Shown here: one piece after another, positions 23,618 through 32,333 of the stretch
Numbering within the stretch: the stretch's first letter is position 1
Layout: the number at the start of each line of letters is the position of its first letter
From: Chloroflexota bacterium
Lineage (GTDB): Bacteria > Chloroflexota > Ktedonobacteria > Ktedonobacterales > JADMIN01
Direction: 5' to 3'
Length of the DNA stretch: 57,188 nucleotides
Assembly (NCBI GenBank): GCA_021814145.1
Contig: JAKAIY010000004.1
Coordinates: 1 to 57,188 of the forward strand
Program-made: the position numbers and the translations under genes
Notes under the pieces: model-generated
The model's database searches: none
Seen by the model: the letters and a program-made list of their open reading frames with translations, nothing else
Told to the model about the DNA's origin: nothing

Positions 23618-24634
23618 TCACGCGCGCTCGACGGGAACGGGCAGCGCCTCGACCAGTTCGCGGATAATCTGGTCCACGTCCTGCGCTTGCAGCGCGGCCT
23701 GCGATGTCAGGGTGAGGCGGTGTCCAAGCACCGGCGCGGCGAGGAGCTTGATGTCGTCGGGCAGCACATAGTCGCGCCCTTCGATGACCGCCAGCGCTTG
23801 CGACGCGCGGAAGAGCGCCAGCGCCGCGCGCGGGCTGGCGCCAAGATGTATGGCAGGATGCGCCCGCGTCGCCCGGATGAGATCGAGCAGATACTTCGCC
23901 ACAGGCTGGCTTACCCGCGTCTTCCGCACGATGGGCAAGAGCGAGAGCAGCTCTGGCCCGCTCGTCACTGGCGCTAGTGTCTCCAGCGGCTCGTCCTCCT
24001 TGAAGCGATAGAGCATGCTCATCTCTTCATCCATTGTGGGATAGGTCGTGCGGATGCGTAGCAGAAAGCGGTCGAGCTGGGCCTCTGGCAGCGGGAAGGT
24101 GCCTTCCAGCTCAATGGGATTCTGTGTCGCGATCACCAGAAATGGCGCGGGCAGCGGCATGGTCTTGCCATCCGCCGTCACCTGGCGCTCCTGCATGGCC
24201 TCCAGTAAAGCTGACTGGGTGCGTGGCGTCGCCCGGTTGATCTCATCAACCAGCAGGATGCTGGCGAATATCGGACCGCGCCGGTACTCGAACGTTCCCT
24301 CTCGCGGATTGTAGACGCTCACGCCAACGATATCAGATGGCAGCAGATCAGCGGTCCCCTGCACGCGGGAAAATGACGCGGCGATTGAGCGCGCCAGGGC
24401 GCGCGCCATCACAGTCTTGCCCATTCCAGGCACATCTTCGAGCAGGACGTGTCCTTCACTGAGCAGCGCGACGAGCAGCAGGTCAACACTGGCGCGCCTG
24501 CCGACGATGACCTTCGCCACATTCGCGCGAATTTGTTCCATGACATCACGCGCATGCGCGACCGCGTCACGTTCGGGTGAACTAGTTACAGGAGCGGAAA
24601 TGGCCGCGCCATGAGTCAAAGCGCCATCTGACAT
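23618..24634 (-). CDS. MoxR-family AAA+ ATPase
   Basis: The 338-residue protein is a MoxR ATPase, a chaperone-like AAA+ protein that assembles or inserts metals into partner complexes. Seen: GHVLLEDVPGMGKTVMARALA (Walker A), ILLVDEINRATPRTQSALLEAMQE (Walker B and pre-sensor), LVIATQNPIELEGTFPLPEAQLDRFLL (sensor 1 and Arg finger). It is first in a MoxR-DUF58-DUF4129 operon. ATG 24634 is taken because the 73 upstream residues of the open frame look unlike protein and cross the control region; the ribosome site is weak. Confidence 0.92.
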   Translation of the reverse strand: MSDGALTHGAAISAPVTSSPERDAVAHARDVMEQIRANVAKVIVGRRASVDLLLVALLSEGHVLLEDVPGMGKTVMARALARSIAASFSRVQGTADLLPSDIVGVSVYNPREGTFEYRRGPIFASILLVDEINRATPRTQSALLEAMQERQVTADGKTMPLPAPFLVIATQNPIELEGTFPLPEAQLDRFLLRIRTTYPTMDEEMSMLYRFKEDEPLETLAPVTSGPELLSLLPIVRKTRVSQPVAKYLLDLIRATRAHPAIHLGASPRAALALFRASQALAVIEGRDYVLPDDIKLLAAPVLGHRLTLTSQAALQAQDVDQIIRELVEALPVPVERA

Positions 24635-24680
24635 AATAAGCGCCACTCCAGTCTGTGCGATTTGAATGCCTGTGGCCGCT

Positions 24681-24698
24681 CTACGCGAAGTCGCGTAG
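24681..24698. promoter_or_regulatory. 18-base inverted repeat upstream of the MoxR operon
   Basis: CTACGCGA-AG-TCGCGTAG has perfect 8-base arms, 47 bases upstream of the MoxR start codon and 281 bases before fabI. It is probably an operator for the MoxR side. The rest of the 345-base intergenic region is AT-richer than its surroundings (TTAATTAA at 24706-24713) and holds the fabI promoter. Confidence 0.5.
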
Positions 24699-24839
24699 CT
24701 CGCCTTAATTAATGAGGGTACCACAAAGGTAGCGTGTTTCATGGCCGAAAGCGCCATTATTTGTATTGACGCTCGCCCACTAGCGTTATTTAGCGCCGGG
24801 CGGGTGATTTGCGCTATTTGCGTGCGCGGTCGCCCAGAA

Positions 24840-24869
24840 TTGCCCGTTCTCACGCCAAGGTGCTAGAAT
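24840..24869 (+). promoter_or_regulatory. Sigma-70 type promoter of fabI
   Basis: TTGCCC (24840-24845), 18 bases, TAGAAT (24864-24869) with TG-C just before it, an extended -10. It lies 110 bases before the GTG of fabI. Confidence 0.6.
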
Positions 24870-24979
24870 GCGGCCACCAATAGCACGACCCAACGCGCCG
24901 CGCGAACGGCATTCCGCCAGATTGGTTTGGCGCGCGCTATCCTGAACTACGCGAATCTGAAAATAAGGGAGGTTTCTCT

Positions 24980-25759
24980 GTGGGCGCACTGGAAGGGAAG
25001 ACCGCGCTGGTGTTCGGCGTGGCGAATCATAACAGCATCGCCTGGGCTATCACTCAGAAGCTGGCGGCGGAAGGTGTCAGGCTCGCGCTGACGTACCAGG
25101 AGCGCATGGAGCAGAATGTGCGGAAGCTCGCCGCCACCCTGGATCAGCCGCTTGTACTGCCGTGTGATGTGCAAAGCGACGCTGATCTCGACACGACCTT
25201 CGCGCGCGTCGGCGAGGAGTTTGGCGGGCTTGATATCCTTGTTCACTGCGTCGCGTTCGCGCCCACGGAAGACCTGAAAGGCCGCGTTTCGCGCGTGTCT
25301 CGTGCGGGCTTCCTGACCGCGCTGGATGTCAGCGCGTATTCTCTCATGGCGATGGCTGGCCGCGCCGAGCCGCTGATGCAGGCGCGAGGTGGTGGAAGCG
25401 TGCTCGCTCTCACGTACCTGGGCAGCGAGCGTGTTGTCCCTGGCTATAATCTGATGGGGGTCGCCAAAGCCGCGCTGGAAACCGCCATACGCTATCTCGC
25501 CTGGGACCTTGGCCCGCAAAATATTCGGGTGAACGGCATTTCCGCTGGGCCGCTGCGAACCCTGTCAGCGCGTGGCGTTGGCAATATCAATGACATGTTC
25601 ACGCTGGTCGAGCAGGTAGCGCCGCTGCGACGCAACATCGAGCAGAGCAATGTCGGTGATGTCGCGGCGTACCTGCTCTCACCCGCCGCGAGCGCGATCA
25701 CAGGTGACATCATCTATGTAGACAACGGCTTCCACGTCATGGGGCTGGGCGCCATGTAG
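24980..25759 (+). CDS. fabI: Enoyl-[acyl-carrier-protein] reductase (NADH)
   Basis: The 259-residue short-chain dehydrogenase family enzyme reduces trans-2-enoyl-ACP, the last step of each fatty-acid elongation round. It shows the FabI-type cofactor site VFGVANHNSIAWAI, the catalytic pair Y-x6-K in GYNLMGVAKAAL, SAGPLRTLSARG, and the C-terminal GDIIYVDNGFHVMGLG. GTG 24980 follows GGGAGG, 7 bases upstream. This is the triclosan-sensitive isoform type; whether it is sensitive here cannot be said. It stands alone rather than in a fab cluster. Confidence 0.95.
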   Translation: MGALEGKTALVFGVANHNSIAWAITQKLAAEGVRLALTYQERMEQNVRKLAATLDQPLVLPCDVQSDADLDTTFARVGEEFGGLDILVHCVAFAPTEDLKGRVSRVSRAGFLTALDVSAYSLMAMAGRAEPLMQARGGGSVLALTYLGSERVVPGYNLMGVAKAALETAIRYLAWDLGPQNIRVNGISAGPLRTLSARGVGNINDMFTLVEQVAPLRRNIEQSNVGDVAAYLLSPAASAITGDIIYVDNGFHVMGLGAM

Positions 25760-25902
25760 CGCTGACGCGACAGGGGGGCGCGGGTCTGTGGCTGGCGCTT
25801 CCCCTGTTTCGAGCGTTTGGGCATGTCCTGGATAGTCAGGGAGTCCCAGGCTGTCCGCTATCAATCGCGCAAGGCGCGCTTCAGCGAGAGAAACACCCAA
25901 TT

Positions 25903-26493
25903 ATGACGACCCCATCACCCACGCCAGACACCGGCGCGCGGCGCTTTCTTCAGCCGCGTGCGCTCATCATCGGAGCGGTCGCCATCATCGTTGTCGCGCT
26001 CCTCCTCAAGGGTTTACTGACTCCCGCGCCTTCAGCCACCGGCGGCGCCCAGGCGACGCCAGGTCCGGCGGCGCCGCTTGTGGGTCACTACGCTCCCCCG
26101 ATCACTGTTGTTGACCTCTCGGGCAACAAGGTCACGCTCGCCGCGCTCAAAGGCAAGGTCGTCGCGCTCAACTTCTGGTACGCGGCATGCGAGCCGTGCA
26201 AAATTGAGATGCCCGCGCTCCAGCGGAGCTATGAGAAATACAAAGGGCAGGGGTTCGTCGTTCTTGGGGTGGATGTCACCGATGACGCGGCCACAACGCG
26301 CGCCTTTGTCAAAGCCGTGGGAATCACCTACCCTATTGTGCGCGACCAGCAACTCCAGACGGTAACCGCATATAGCGTGACCGACACTCCATCCACCTTT
26401 TTTATTGATCGCGACGGAGTTATACGAACCAAGGTTGTGGGGGCGCTCGACCTCGCCACGCTTGACACCAATATCACCGCGCTGCTCAAATAG
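25903..26493 (+). CDS. TlpA/ResA-like membrane-anchored thioredoxin
   Basis: A 196-residue protein: short cytoplasmic start, one membrane helix (ALIIGAVAIIVVALLLKGLL), a Pro/Ala/Thr linker, and a thioredoxin-fold domain outside the membrane. The redox site is FWYAACEPCKIEMP (CEPC), with GKVVALNFW before it and the cis-Pro in TDTPSTFFID. Such proteins reduce disulfides for cytochrome c assembly or other envelope proteins. It follows fabI by 143 bases; that gap shows no clear terminator or promoter. No cytochrome assembly gene is adjacent. Confidence 0.87.
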   Translation: MTTPSPTPDTGARRFLQPRALIIGAVAIIVVALLLKGLLTPAPSATGGAQATPGPAAPLVGHYAPPITVVDLSGNKVTLAALKGKVVALNFWYAACEPCKIEMPALQRSYEKYKGQGFVVLGVDVTDDAATTRAFVKAVGITYPIVRDQQLQTVTAYSVTDTPSTFFIDRDGVIRTKVVGALDLATLDTNITALLK

Positions 26494-26546
26494 TCTGAAA
26501 GCCAGCGCATGACCGCGCGAGGTAGTCGCGCGCGCGTATCAGATGA

Positions 26547-26552
26547 TACAAT
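26547..26552 (+). promoter_or_regulatory. Candidate extended -10 (TGATACAAT) for yebC-ruvC-ruvA
   Basis: TACAAT preceded by TGA at 26544-26546; no strong -35. It lies about 200 bases before yebC, in a 262-base gap that otherwise shows only GC-rich sequence. Confidence 0.45.
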
Positions 26553-26755
26553 CAACGCGCGTCGCCAGCGGACAGCCGCAGTGACATATCACGGCCTTGC
26601 GCCACTGATAGCGACGCCTACACGCGCCGGAGCGAGATCTGATGGCAGCGGACGCGCTGGCGCTTGAGCGAGTTGCGTGCACGCCGCCGCGCTTCAGCGC
26701 TGAGGGAGATGAACGCTCCGGGACAGCGGCGGCGTCTAGAGGGGACGATATAGCC

Positions 26756-27517
26756 ATGTCTGGGCATTCAAAGTGGCATCAGATACGCCGGCAAAAGGGC
26801 GTCAACGACGCCAAGCGCGGCGCGCTCTTCACCAGGCTCGGTCGTGAGATCGTTGTCGCGGTGCGCGAGGGAGGCGGCGGCGACCCAGACGCGAACTTCC
26901 GCTTGCGCATGGCGATCCAGCGCGCGCGTGACGCGAATATGCCGATGGACAACATTGATCGCACGATCAAGCGCGCGATTGGTGGTGGTGAGGGAACGCA
27001 ACTCGACGAGCTTGTGTATGAGGGCTATGCGCCAGGCGGCGCGGCCATCATGGTCCAGGCGGTAACGGACAATCGCAACCGCACCGCCGCCGAGATTCGC
27101 GCCACCTTCAGCAAGAATGGCGGTAATCTTGGTGAGGCGGGCTGCGTAGACTGGATCTTTGAGAACAAAGGCGTCATTGAGGTCGCGATAGACGATCATG
27201 ACGTGGATGAATTGACGCTCGAAGTCATTGACGCAGGCGCGGAAGATGTCGATGAGTACTCTGATGGTGACGAGACGTTGGTCGTCTACACCGACCCATC
27301 GCAGGTCCGTGCGGTGCAACAGGCGCTTGAAGCCAAAAAGCTGACGGTCACGCGCGCGGAGACACAGCTCGTGCCGAAGACGAAGATTGACCTGAGAGAA
27401 AAAGAAGCGATTCAGGCTTTGCGGCTTATTGACCGGCTGGAAGAGCTTGATGACGTGATGAACGTCTATACCAACGCGCAGATCGCCGACGAGTACGTGG
27501 AGCGCTACGCCGGCTAG
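26756..27517 (+). CDS. yebC: YebC/PmpR family regulator
   Basis: The 253-residue protein begins MSGHSKWHQIRRQKGVNDAK, the hallmark of the YebC/TACO1 family, with GGGEGTQLDELVYEGYAPGG and GNLGEAGCVDWIFENKG further on. Members bind DNA or ribosomes and help translation of proline-rich stretches or regulate transcription. The ATG at 26756 is chosen from the family's fixed start; GAGGGG lies about 14 bases before it. It heads an operon with ruvC and ruvA, a common arrangement. Confidence 0.95.
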   Translation: MSGHSKWHQIRRQKGVNDAKRGALFTRLGREIVVAVREGGGGDPDANFRLRMAIQRARDANMPMDNIDRTIKRAIGGGEGTQLDELVYEGYAPGGAAIMVQAVTDNRNRTAAEIRATFSKNGGNLGEAGCVDWIFENKGVIEVAIDDHDVDELTLEVIDAGAEDVDEYSDGDETLVVYTDPSQVRAVQQALEAKKLTVTRAETQLVPKTKIDLREKEAIQALRLIDRLEELDDVMNVYTNAQIADEYVERYAG

Positions 27518-27541
27518 GCGTCCACGTGACGGAGAATCAGC

Positions 27542-28081
27542 ATGGCCACGGAACCCAGACGCGCGATCGGCATAGACCCAGGCACAGCGCGCCTGGGCTA
27601 TGCCGTCGTGGAGTCGCGCGGGCGCGCGCTGACGCTGGTCGAATGTGGCTGTGTGACTACCCCGCCCGCGCTCCCGATGGAGCAGCGCCTTCTCCAGATC
27701 CACGAAGCGACGCTGGAGGTTATTGAGCGGCTAGCCCCCACCGAGATGGCGGTGGAGGAGCTGTTCTTCGCCAAGAACGTCACGACCGCCGTCGCCGTCG
27801 GCCAGGCGCGCGGCGTCGCGCTGCTGACGGCGGCGCAGCGTGGCCTCACCGTGCGTGAATACAAGCCTATGCTGGTGAAGCAGGCGGTTCATGGCTATGG
27901 ACTCGCCACGAAAGCCCAGGTGGGCGAGATGGTGCGGGTCCTGCTGCGCCTCGACGCGGTCCCCACGCCAGATGACGCCGCGGACGCGGCTGCTATCGCG
28001 ATCTGCCATCTCAACACACTTCAGGTTCCTTCACTGGCCCCAGCCGGGCCTTCCGCTCCAGTGGGAAGGCGGGGCGGATGA
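27542..28081 (+). CDS. ruvC: Holliday junction resolvase RuvC
   Basis: The 179-residue endonuclease cuts four-way DNA junctions during recombination. Catalytic acidic residues are visible: Asp in GIDPGTARLGY, Glu in VEELFFAKNV, and the two Asp of PDDAADAAAIAICH. It lies 24 bases after yebC and overlaps ruvA by 4 bases (ATGA), so RuvC and RuvA are translated together. Confidence 0.96.
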   Translation: MATEPRRAIGIDPGTARLGYAVVESRGRALTLVECGCVTTPPALPMEQRLLQIHEATLEVIERLAPTEMAVEELFFAKNVTTAVAVGQARGVALLTAAQRGLTVREYKPMLVKQAVHGYGLATKAQVGEMVRVLLRLDAVPTPDDAADAAAIAICHLNTLQVPSLAPAGPSAPVGRRGG

Positions 28082-28674
28082 TCGTCGCGGTGCGCGGCGC
28101 TCTGGTGGGCAAAACCCTAGACAGCGCGCTGATCTCGGTTGGCGGGGTCACACTCCGCGTTTTCGCGCCGCTGGGCGCGCTCAGCGCCCTGACGCTTGGC
28201 GATGAGGTGACGCTGCACACCTGCTTCCTGGTGCGCGAAGACGCGCTGACCCTGTATGGGTTCACCACCACCGATGACCGGGACCTCTTTGAGCAGATGC
28301 TGGCAGTCACAGGCGTAGGCCCGCGCGTGGCGCTGGCGCTGCTCTCCAGTATGTCAGGCGCGGCGTTCCGTGAGGCGGTTCTGCGCGAGGACGTGACCCG
28401 TCTGACGCTGGCTCCCGGGGTGGGCAGGAAGCTGGCCTCGCGGATCGTCCTGGAGCTCAAGCCTCGCTTCGAGAAAGGCCCTGTTCCCGAATTCGCCGCG
28501 TCCAGTGGCGGCGCGGCTCCTTCCGCCTCGCGCGCTGATGTTGTCGCGGCGCTTACCAGCCTGGGCTACAGCCCGGTGGAAGCCGCCGCCGCCGCGCGCG
28601 CGCTTCCCGATAACGCCGCTGGCAGCCTGGAAGACCTCATCCTCCAGGCGCTGCGCTCGCTGGCCAAAGAATAG
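28078..28674 (+). CDS. ruvA: Holliday junction branch-migration subunit RuvA
   Basis: The 198-residue protein forms the DNA-binding tetramer that guides RuvB along Holliday junctions. Its N-terminal OB fold starts MIVAVRGALVGK; LYGFTTTDDRDLFEQMLAVTGVGPRVALALLSSM and LAPGVGRKLASRIVLELK are the two helix-hairpin-helix motifs; the C-terminal domain III (ADVVAALTSLGYSPVEA), which contacts RuvB, is present. No ruvB follows; a terminator-like hairpin ends the operon. Confidence 0.96.
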   Translation: MIVAVRGALVGKTLDSALISVGGVTLRVFAPLGALSALTLGDEVTLHTCFLVREDALTLYGFTTTDDRDLFEQMLAVTGVGPRVALALLSSMSGAAFREAVLREDVTRLTLAPGVGRKLASRIVLELKPRFEKGPVPEFAASSGGAAPSASRADVVAALTSLGYSPVEAAAAARALPDNAAGSLEDLILQALRSLAKE

Positions 28675-28693
28675 CGTCTATCAGTGTGAGGTA

Positions 28694-28736
28694 GCGAACG
28701 GGCCGCCGCTCAACGCATGAGTGGCGGCCCGTTCGC
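28694..28736. terminator. Strong two-way hairpin between ruvA and the GDP-mannose gene
   Basis: GCGAACGGGCCGCC and GGCGGCCCGTTCGC form a perfect 14-bp stem; inside, CTCA pairs with TGAG. No T tract follows on either side. It lies between convergent stops at 28674 and 28755. Confidence 0.65.
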
Positions 28737-28754
28737 GTGACGCGGCGCGTCTGG

Positions 28755-31250
28755 TCAGTGCTGGAGGCCGCTAACGACACGCGCGTATTTGTCCGCCAGC
28801 GCCTGCGCGGCGTCCTGCGAGCGGGATTCCGCCATAACATGAAAGAGTGGTCTGTCGGCGTCTGGCAACACCAACACCCATTCATTCCCGCCCAGGTCTA
28901 TCTTGACGCCGTCAATCGGCTCTTCCGCGCGCTCGCGATACTGCTCGCTCAGGATGCGCATCACACGCCCCTTGTATTCCCACGGGCAGTTGACCTGCGC
29001 GCGAATCAGGTGATAGGGCGGTAGCTGGCGCACGACCTCAGAGAGCTTGACGTTTTCCACCGCCAGCGATTCGAGCAGCTTCATCAACGCGAACAGGCCA
29101 TCGAGCGCGGGGTGAAGCTCGGGGAACACGAACCCGCCGGTATCGTTGCCAACCATCACCACGCCTGGAGCGAGCGCCGCATTGGTCAGCGCCTGCGCCA
29201 GCACCTTGGTATACACAATGCTGCCTTTGTTGCGCTTCGCCACCTGCTCGATCACGCTCGGCGCTGTCACAGGCGCCGCGACAATGCCACCCGTCTGGTG
29301 ACTCAGCGTGAGCTGCGTCATCGCCGCGAGCAGCTTGCCGCCATCCAGCAGTTCGCCCTGATCGTCCACGACGAAGATGCGCTCGCCTCCGGTGTCAATC
29401 CGCACACCCAGATCCGCGCGCAAGGTGCCGGTGATAGACGCCAGCACATGGATATCGCGATCGAACTCTTCGCTTGTGCGCGAGTAACGGGCCGGATCGC
29501 GCGTCGCGTTGAGGGCGATCACATCCGCGCCAATCTCGTTGAAGATGGGCGCCATCACATCCACGCTCGCGCCGTGGGCGTAGTCCACCACGACCCGGTA
29601 GCGCCGCTTCTTGAGCGCGTCCAGGTTCAGCGCGCGCAAGAACGCGTCGGTGTAGCGTCTCTTGGCGTCCGGCGCGTACTGGATTGTGCCAATGTCATCC
29701 AGATAGACGCGGCGGAAATCCTCGCGGAAGAACAGGTTCTCAATCTTGCGCTCGGTGTTTTTGCTAATATCCTGGCCGTTCTGGTCAAAGAACTTCACGT
29801 CCAGGATACGCGGGTCATATGGGGATAGCCGGATATGCACGCCGCCCGCCGCGTCTGTCGTGCGGACATAGTAGCGCGCGACCGGCAGAGGCACATCCTC
29901 TAGGTCATGAACGTGGATGCCCGCGGACGGCAGGCCAGAGATGATCGCGCGCTTGATCATCCGCGGCGTCTTGTGGGCGTCACGGTTGACGCAAACGACC
30001 GATCCCTTGGGCAGCGCAGCGCCATACGCGGCGCCCAGGCGCGCCGCGAAGTCCGGCGTGATGTCCACATTCACCAGACCGGTTACGCCATAGCGGCCAA
30101 AGAGCGCGCGCCGGCCAGCCGAGCCCCAGATGATGCTGCTGGTGATGACCGCGCCAGTCTCGATCTCCTTGTTGGGCCAGATCTTGACTCCCGGCTGGAC
30201 GATCGCGTTCTCGTTGATGACGGAGTGGTCGCCAATCACCGCGCCTTCGAACATCACCGCGCGGCTCTTCACGCTGGTCGAGGCGCCAACCAGCGCGCCG
30301 CGAAGCTCCGCGCGCTCGCCGATGTACGAATTGTTCCAGATGACGCTGCGATCTACCTGCGCGTGGTCATCCAGAATCGTGTAATGGCCAACACAACTGG
30401 GCCCATGAATAATCACCCCGTCCTTGATCTTGACATCATGACCAAGGAAGACCGGCCCAAATATCTGGGCGCTGGGCGCGATCTCGACCCCTTCTTCCAC
30501 CCAGACGCCCCCACCGATATCCTCGCCTGGAACGGGAATCTTCACGACGCCCTGGAGCACGTCCGCGTTGGCGCGCATGTATTCAGCCAGGTTGCCGACA
30601 TCACACCAGTACCCCTCAGCGACATACCCATAAATCGGATCACCCTTCTTCAGCATCATGGGGAAGATGTCCTGGCTGAAGTCGAAGGGCTTGTCCTTCT
30701 CGAAATACGAGAAGACCTTCGGATCGAGCACATAAATGCCCGTGTTGATGGTGTCGCTGAAGACCTCGCCCCAGCTTGGCTTTTCGAGGAACTTGGCGAT
30801 ATGCCCGGTATCATCGGTGGTGATGACGCCATACTCCAGCGGATTCGCCACATGCGCCAGCGTCAAGGTGGCGAGCGAGCGCTTCTTGTTATGGTACTCG
30901 ATGATCGCGCTCAGGTCGAAATCCGTAAGCGCATCGCCACTGATGACCAGGAACGGCTCCTGGAGCAGTTCTTCAGCGTTCTTCACGCTCCCAGCCGTGC
31001 CAAGCGGCGTCTCCTCGCGGGAGTAGGCGATTCGCATGCCCAGAGAGGAGCCATCGCCAAAATAGTCTTCAATGGCGCTGGCCATATACTGCACTGTAAC
31101 CACCACGTCGGTGATGCCATGCGTCTTGAGCAGGTTGAGGATATGCTCCATGACGGGTCGGCCTACAATTGGAGCCATCGGCTTCGGTCTCGATACCGTC
31201 AGCGGCCGCAAGCGCGAACCCTCGCCACCTGCCATGACAACGGCCTTCAT
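28755..31250 (-). CDS. Mannose-1-phosphate guanylyltransferase fused to phosphomannomutase-like domain
   Basis: An 831-residue fusion. Residues 1-235 are a nucleotidyltransferase ([29 protein letters not shown]), residues about 250-375 a left-handed beta-helix of hexapeptides ([25 protein letters not shown]), and the rest a phosphohexomutase fold. The first part would make GDP-mannose (or another NDP-sugar). The mutase part has lost normal motifs: RLSPYDP stands where TASHNP is expected, IDTGGER replaces DGDGDR, and the EMSGH sugar loop is not recognisable. ATG 31250 follows GGAGGCTGTGGAG. Its 309-base upstream gap separates it from gatD. Supplies with manA the mannose branch of envelope polysaccharide synthesis; the mutase activity is doubtful. 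Confidence 0.85.
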   Translation of the reverse strand: MKAVVMAGGEGSRLRPLTVSRPKPMAPIVGRPVMEHILNLLKTHGITDVVVTVQYMASAIEDYFGDGSSLGMRIAYSREETPLGTAGSVKNAEELLQEPFLVISGDALTDFDLSAIIEYHNKKRSLATLTLAHVANPLEYGVITTDDTGHIAKFLEKPSWGEVFSDTINTGIYVLDPKVFSYFEKDKPFDFSQDIFPMMLKKGDPIYGYVAEGYWCDVGNLAEYMRANADVLQGVVKIPVPGEDIGGGVWVEEGVEIAPSAQIFGPVFLGHDVKIKDGVIIHGPSCVGHYTILDDHAQVDRSVIWNNSYIGERAELRGALVGASTSVKSRAVMFEGAVIGDHSVINENAIVQPGVKIWPNKEIETGAVITSSIIWGSAGRRALFGRYGVTGLVNVDITPDFAARLGAAYGAALPKGSVVCVNRDAHKTPRMIKRAIISGLPSAGIHVHDLEDVPLPVARYYVRTTDAAGGVHIRLSPYDPRILDVKFFDQNGQDISKNTERKIENLFFREDFRRVYLDDIGTIQYAPDAKRRYTDAFLRALNLDALKKRRYRVVVDYAHGASVDVMAPIFNEIGADVIALNATRDPARYSRTSEEFDRDIHVLASITGTLRADLGVRIDTGGERIFVVDDQGELLDGGKLLAAMTQLTLSHQTGGIVAAPVTAPSVIEQVAKRNKGSIVYTKVLAQALTNAALAPGVVMVGNDTGGFVFPELHPALDGLFALMKLLESLAVENVKLSEVVRQLPPYHLIRAQVNCPWEYKGRVMRILSEQYRERAEEPIDGVKIDLGGNEWVLVLPDADRPLFHVMAESRSQDAAQALADKYARVVSGLQH

Positions 31251-31559
31251 CTCCACAGCCTCCTCAAGTTGAGTTTGTGATGCCCGTCTGCGACACTGCG
31301 ACGGACGCCAGCCAACGCGCGGATTACGGAGTACGCCTCGGCGCGCCCGTAGAAACACTGCCTGCCGGAGACGCCGCGAATCCGTTCACGGCGAGCGGTG
31401 GCGCGCTTGGGATAATCCGCCAGAAGGTATCGTATCACACAGACTCGTCACATTTGGCGCGTTGTGCGATTGAATCTGGCCAGTTCGATCAAATTTCAAT
31501 AGAAGGCGCGCGTGAGTTGTTCGTGAAGGGCCTGATTTTGGCGTGCGGCCCTTGCGCGA
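31251..31559. other. 309-base intergenic region upstream of the GDP-mannose gene
   Basis: Between gatD and the fusion gene on the same strand. An inverted pair TTGAA / TTCAA spans about 31472-31500; on the minus strand TTGAAA with GATTCA 17 bases on could be a weak promoter. No convincing coding sequence or terminator is seen; an antisense 122-codon frame here has no protein character. Confidence 0.35.
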
Positions 31560-32333
31560 TTACGCGAGCGCGCGCTGCGCGACCCCCAGACGCCGCAACA
31601 TGCTCGTGTGCGCGCGCCATTCTTCTTTGTCATCCAGCGGTATAACAGCGTCCCCGGCGCCAATCCCATAGCGACGCTCAAGCGCCAGCCGGATGAGGTA
31701 GTCCGCCAGATGCGGGTTCTTGGGCAGGAGCGAGCCGTGTATGTAGGTCCCAATGGTGTTTCGGTACACGCACCCTTCCAGGTGGTCCTCGCTGTTGTTG
31801 CCATGACCATAGAGCACACGCCCCAATGGGCGCGCTCCCTGGCCCAGATACGTTCGCCCGCCGTGATTCTCGAATCCTACCAGCGTGCTATCGTTCCAAC
31901 TGATCGCGATGTTCCCGATACAGCGTGGAACGGACTTCCCCTTGTGAATCGTCCAGGCGTCAAAGACACCGACGCCTTCGAGCTCTGGCCCTTCCGCTGG
32001 ACGGTAAAAGCGGGCCAGGAGTTGGTAGCCGCCACAAACCGCAAGCGCTGGTGTATCGTCTTCAACCGCCTCGCGGAGCGCGCCGGCTTTTACGACACGC
32101 AGGTCACGCGCCACCTCATCCTGCTCTTTGTCCTGGCCGCCTCCGATGAAGAGCAGATCAAACGCCTTGGGATCAAGCTTCTGCCCGATGTCTACCGGCG
32201 CATACCGCAGCGCGACGCCACGCCAGGCGCACCGCTGGCGCAACGTGATAATATTGCCCCGGTCCCCATACATATTCAGCTGGTCAGGATACAGGTGCCC
32301 CAAACGCAGCTCGAATCCCGTTGTATCACTCAT
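31560..32333 (-). CDS. gatD: Lipid II isoglutaminyl synthase, glutaminase subunit GatD
   Basis: The 257-residue protein is a CobB/CobQ-type class I glutamine amidotransferase of the GatD group. The nucleophile cysteine is in LAVCGGYQLLARFY and the catalytic histidine in GTYIHGSLLPKNPHLAD; LGHLYPDQLNMYGDRGNI is typical of the GatD N terminus. GatD frees ammonia from glutamine for MurT, which amidates the alpha-carboxyl of D-Glu in lipid II. The start at 32333 overlaps the murT stop by 8 bases (ATGAGTGA), with GGGAG 7 bases upstream. This implies a peptidoglycan with amidated isoglutamine. Confidence 0.94.
   Translation of the reverse strand: MSDTTGFELRLGHLYPDQLNMYGDRGNIITLRQRCAWRGVALRYAPVDIGQKLDPKAFDLLFIGGGQDKEQDEVARDLRVVKAGALREAVEDDTPALAVCGGYQLLARFYRPAEGPELEGVGVFDAWTIHKGKSVPRCIGNIAISWNDSTLVGFENHGGRTYLGQGARPLGRVLYGHGNNSEDHLEGCVYRNTIGTYIHGSLLPKNPHLADYLIRLALERRYGIGAGDAVIPLDDKEEWRAHTSMLRRLGVAQRALA

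Noticed and set aside
29907-31280. 457-codon plus-strand frame opposite the GDP-mannose fusion gene
   Set aside because: Antisense frame rich in Arg, His and Asp; the minus strand carries clear transferase and hexapeptide motifs.
31277-31645. 122-codon frame upstream of the GDP-mannose gene
   Set aside because: No ribosome site, no recognisable domain, and it runs into gatD on the opposite strand.
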